NCBI GenBank assembly: GCA_002506595.1
Contig: DAXV01000024.1
Coordinates: 3,034-11,493 of the forward strand
DNA: 8,460 bases
Origin: Acidilobaceae archaeon UBA158
Lineage (GTDB): Archaea > Thermoproteota > Thermoprotei_A > Sulfolobales > Acidilobaceae
Direction of reading: 5' to 3'
Shown: piece after piece, positions 6,119-8,460 of the stretch
Numbering within the stretch: the stretch's first letter is position 1
Layout: each line of letters begins with the position of its first letter
Notes under the pieces: generated by a model
Told to the model about the DNA's origin: nothing
The model's input: only the letters and a program-made list of their open reading frames with translations
The model's database searches: none
Position numbers and translations under genes: made by a program

Positions 6119-6135
6119 TCTTATATGATATAAGA
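6119..6135. promoter_or_regulatory. Perfect 17-bp palindrome between TATA box and start site, candidate operator
   Basis: TCTTATAT (6119-6126) and ATATAAGA (6128-6135) are exact reverse complements around a single central G. The element begins on the base after the TATA box and ends a few bases before the predicted transcript start, the classic place for an archaeal repressor to block polymerase loading. An odd-length palindrome with 8-bp arms fits a dimeric winged-helix or similar regulator. The palindrome is directly visible; repression is inferred, and the arms are mostly A/T. Confidence 0.55.
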
Positions 6136-6148
6136 AAAATGGATAAAC

Positions 6149-6154
6149 GAGGGG
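6149..6154 (+). promoter_or_regulatory. Ribosome site deciding a TTG start for the family-5 binding protein
   Basis: GAGGGG at 6149-6154 lies seven bases before TTG at 6162-6164. The first in-frame ATG (6201) would cut off the charged start and half the hydrophobic core of the signal peptide, so TTG is the better start. Confidence 0.65.
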
Positions 6155-6161
6155 AAAAATT

Positions 6162-8460
6162 TTGGTTAAAAAAATATTGGTGGGAATTTTATTAGGGATA
6201 ATGCTAGTGAGCCTGATATTGCCGTATACATATATGAATGCAAAAGCACAGACAACGAAATATCCTAGATTGAATCAGATAACTTTTATTTCATATAATG
6301 GTGAAGATCTTAATGGAATAGAAGCTTTTACAAGTGGAGCAATAGATATGTATACATTTCCAATACCACCAAGTAAAATTACTACATTACCTGCTAACTA
6401 TAGTTCATATATAATGCCAATAGCATTTTACGATGTATTATTAAATCCAGTTAATACTTCATTTGGTTTTAATCCATTTATGTTCCAACAAGTAAGGTAT
6501 GCAATGAATTATATTGTTGACAGGAGTTATTTTGTTGATGATATATTAGGAGGTTATGGTACACCAACTTATGGGCCATATGCGGGAGAATATGAAGGAT
6601 TAATGACTTCAAATGCCACAGCACCTTATATAGGTATTCATTATAATTTAACATATGCAAATCAAACAATATATAATACACTAACAAAACATGGGGCCCA
6701 ATATATAAATGGTAAGTGGTATTATAATGGTAAACCAATAACAATATATGTGTTTGTAAGAACAGATACTATAATTAGGTATGAATATGCAAAGTTTTTG
6801 GAAGGCGAATTACAGCAACTTGGATTTACTGTACAAGAAGTTAGTGGTAATTTGCAAAAACAAAATACAATGATATATGCTAGTGATCCCCACAATTCAA
6901 CATGGAATATAGCTATTGAATCATGGTCAGGAGGATATAGTTATTACGATTACGGATTACCAATAGAATTCTTAGCACCACTATTTGGAGCTGTGCCAGC
7001 AACTAGTAATATTAGCCTAACATGGGGTACATATAATGATTCAATGTATGAAACACCGGCTTTGCTTAATACATTGTCAAAAATAGATGCTATATCTTTA
7101 AAGTTATATTTAACCGAATTTAATACATCAAAACAATACTATAATTTGTTAAATCAATTAGTTTCTTTAGGACTAAATGACTCAATAAGGATATTTCTAG
7201 CAGAATCTCAAATACCAATTTATGGAAGTTCATTGCTTCAGGGTGTTTTACCATCAGTATACTATGGAAGTATTCTAAACACTCCAAATTACATGACTAT
7301 GTATACTCCTACTGGTACTGCAACAATTGGGGTTAGATACTTAAGTCAAGGTTCTATGAATCCAGGCCTAGGATTTACAGATGCTTATTCAGTTGATCTG
7401 GCATATGCATTAATTTACCCATTAGGCGAAGCAGGACCTAGTGGCTATACAATACCAACTGGAGTTATATTAAAGGTAGTAAATGAATCAAATGTATCTA
7501 ATATACCAGTTCCAACAGATGCTGTTTTATTTAATACAACTACATTACAGGTACAGCATGTACATCCTAACACAACAGCTGAATTAAGCATAATAGCAAA
7601 TTTTGCTCCTCTTATGAATAACGATAGATTTGCGGATAATCAAAGCATTACATTAGCAGATATAATAAACATTTATTTGGAGGCACAGAAAATGCTGTCT
7701 CCAAATAGTTCTATCAGCGATCCAGCAGTTGAAAGCTTTTATTCATATGCTGCATATCCATCAGTAATTGGATTTAAGATAATAAATTCAACTAGCATAG
7801 AAATATGGGGAGATGTTAAATTCTTTGATCCATTATATGCTGCTGAAACTTTATTAGGCGACTTCTTACCTTTAGGAGGTTATAGTCCAGCAGAAGTATT
7901 TCCATGGCAAGAATACTCTGCTATGAATTGGGTTGTTTCAAAGGGATTAGCTGCATGGGATGATGGAACAGCAACAGCTAAGGGCATTGATTGGTTAAGC
8001 ATCGTTAGTCCAAAAGATGTTGGATATATGCTACAGGCATTAAAGAACTATTCATCAACTGGTTATATACCAAAAGATCTGCTTGAGGTTCAAAACCTAA
8101 CAGGTTTTGATCTAGTTAATAAAACAGAAGCAATGCAAGGCTATAACGATTTAATTAACTTTATAAACAAATATGGAAATGCATTTGTTAGCGATGGTCC
8201 ATTTATTTTAACGAGCTTTAGCATAACATCTGGAGGTGCCGTTGTTGTAAGAAATCCATACTTTAATTTATCATTACCAAGCGAAGTTCTTCAATTACCA
8301 ATGCTATATTCATTAAAGTTTAGCGTTCCACCAGTAGTTGGAGCAGGACAAACTTTAACAGGGCAAGTTCTTGAGACACCGGATGGATCTAAAGTAACAA
8401 GCCCAGCACCTAATGTAATAGTTTATACTCAACTAATTAATAGTAATGGAAATGTAATCA
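6162..8460 (+). CDS. Oligopeptide-type extracellular solute-binding protein, family 5, C-terminus cut by the window edge
   Basis: An open frame of 766 codons runs from TTG at 6162 to the window end without a stop. Residues 1-30 are a Sec signal peptide: KK, a hydrophobic core (ILVGILLGIMLVSLIL) and a likely cleavage at NAKA-Q. The mature protein is a family-5 (DppA/OppA-like) binding protein. Recognisable segments are GAIDMYTF (59-66), VRYAMNYIVDR (111-121) with ILGGYG following, and YAKFLEGELQQLGFTV (209-224). Later come LNQLVSLGLNDSI (330-342), a second opening-type stretch SQGSMNPGLGFTDAYSVDLA (395-414), FADNQSITLADIINIYLEA (490-508) and SDGPFILTSF (677-686) with VVVRNPYF. Their order is permuted relative to DppA. 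From about 721 (VPPVVGAGQTLTGQVLE) an Ig-like beta domain begins. About twenty N-x-S/T sites and no cysteine suit a secreted crenarchaeal protein. The gene has its own promoter and palindrome. The ligand may be peptides or sugars, since archaeal family-5 systems do both. Confidence 0.88.
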   Translation, partial: MVKKILVGILLGIMLVSLILPYTYMNAKAQTTKYPRLNQITFISYNGEDLNGIEAFTSGAIDMYTFPIPPSKITTLPANYSSYIMPIAFYDVLLNPVNTSFGFNPFMFQQVRYAMNYIVDRSYFVDDILGGYGTPTYGPYAGEYEGLMTSNATAPYIGIHYNLTYANQTIYNTLTKHGAQYINGKWYYNGKPITIYVFVRTDTIIRYEYAKFLEGELQQLGFTVQEVSGNLQKQNTMIYASDPHNSTWNIAIESWSGGYSYYDYGLPIEFLAPLFGAVPATSNISLTWGTYNDSMYETPALLNTLSKIDAISLKLYLTEFNTSKQYYNLLNQLVSLGLNDSIRIFLAESQIPIYGSSLLQGVLPSVYYGSILNTPNYMTMYTPTGTATIGVRYLSQGSMNPGLGFTDAYSVDLAYALIYPLGEAGPSGYTIPTGVILKVVNESNVSNIPVPTDAVLFNTTTLQVQHVHPNTTAELSIIANFAPLMNNDRFADNQSITLADIINIYLEAQKMLSPNSSISDPAVESFYSYAAYPSVIGFKIINSTSIEIWGDVKFFDPLYAAETLLGDFLPLGGYSPAEVFPWQEYSAMNWVVSKGLAAWDDGTATAKGIDWLSIVSPKDVGYMLQALKNYSSTGYIPKDLLEVQNLTGFDLVNKTEAMQGYNDLINFINKYGNAFVSDGPFILTSFSITSGGAVVVRNPYFNLSLPSEVLQLPMLYSLKFSVPPVVGAGQTLTGQVLETPDGSKVTSPAPNVIVYTQLINSNGNVI

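Larger units (their letters stand above)
6001..6149 (+). repeat. Pair of exact 15-bp direct repeats flanking the intergenic region
   Basis: AAAAATGGATAAACG occurs at 6001-6015, in the last codons of the family-1 binding protein, and again at 6135-6149, in the leader of the next gene. The copies are 134 bases apart. The copy in the leader overlaps the end of the palindrome at 6119-6135. With this base composition a 15-base match somewhere in the window is not surprising, but so close a pair is less expected. It may be a trace of a local duplication or just chance. Confidence 0.4.

Noticed and set aside
6201..6203. ATG as alternative start of the family-5 binding protein
   Set aside because: It lacks a ribosome site at proper distance and would remove the lysines and part of the core of an otherwise perfect signal peptide.
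6478..6744. 88-codon minus-strand ORF within the family-5 gene
   Set aside because: Its His/Tyr/Leu-rich translation is an antisense artefact of Asn/Tyr/Ile codons; the plus strand is a continuous conserved frame.
1..8460. Search for tRNA, rRNA, C/D-box RNA, CRISPR arrays, transposases and mobile element ends
   Set aside because: No regularly spaced repeats, transposase motifs or structured GC-rich RNA segments were seen; almost all of the window is accounted for by protein genes and short promoter regions.

Overview
The window is A+T-rich DNA (by eye about 30% G+C) with the layout of a crenarchaeal genome. Genes are packed tightly, TATA-like boxes lie roughly 25-40 bases before starts, and ribosome binding sites are of the GGTGA/GGGG type. 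TTG starts occur, and the extracellular proteins are rich in Ser/Thr/Asn/Tyr and nearly free of cysteine. The secreted transport proteins resemble those of thermoacidophilic Thermoprotei (Sulfolobales/Acidilobales type). An Acidilobales/Caldisphaera-like organism fits the low G+C, but this is inference and not proven from the window.

Left part (1-1799): a GNAT acetyltransferase runs off the left edge on the minus strand. Divergent from it is a small DUF5320-like protein (88 aa), preceded by a perfect inverted repeat just downstream of its TATA box. This gene converges on, and overlaps by 15 bases, a minus-strand NAD-dependent sugar-nucleotide epimerase (UDP-glucose 4-epimerase type).

Middle part (1889-6038): a complete ABC importer of the carbohydrate (CUT1) type. 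It comprises a MalK-like ATPase with a shortened C-terminal domain, a permease in which both membrane halves are fused into one 553-residue chain (TTG start directly abutting the ATPase stop), and a membrane-anchored family-1 solute-binding protein with a Ser/Thr linker and its own promoter. Binding protein, permease and ATPase should work together to capture a solute outside the cell and drive it through the membrane with ATP. The solute is probably a sugar or oligosaccharide but is not fixed by the sequence.

Right part (6039-8460): a 123-base intergenic region holds a T-rich terminator, a TATA box and a perfect 17-bp palindrome. It leads into a second, unrelated binding-protein gene of the oligopeptide type (family 5). 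That gene starts at TTG and runs off the right edge after 766 codons. Its conserved segments appear in permuted order compared with DppA/OppA, followed by an Ig-like domain. Its permease and ATPase genes, if linked, must lie beyond the window.

No RNA genes, insertion sequences, CRISPR arrays or clear mobile elements were seen. The points most worth a second look are the permuted binding protein, the one-chain permease, and the two inverted repeats placed directly behind TATA boxes.
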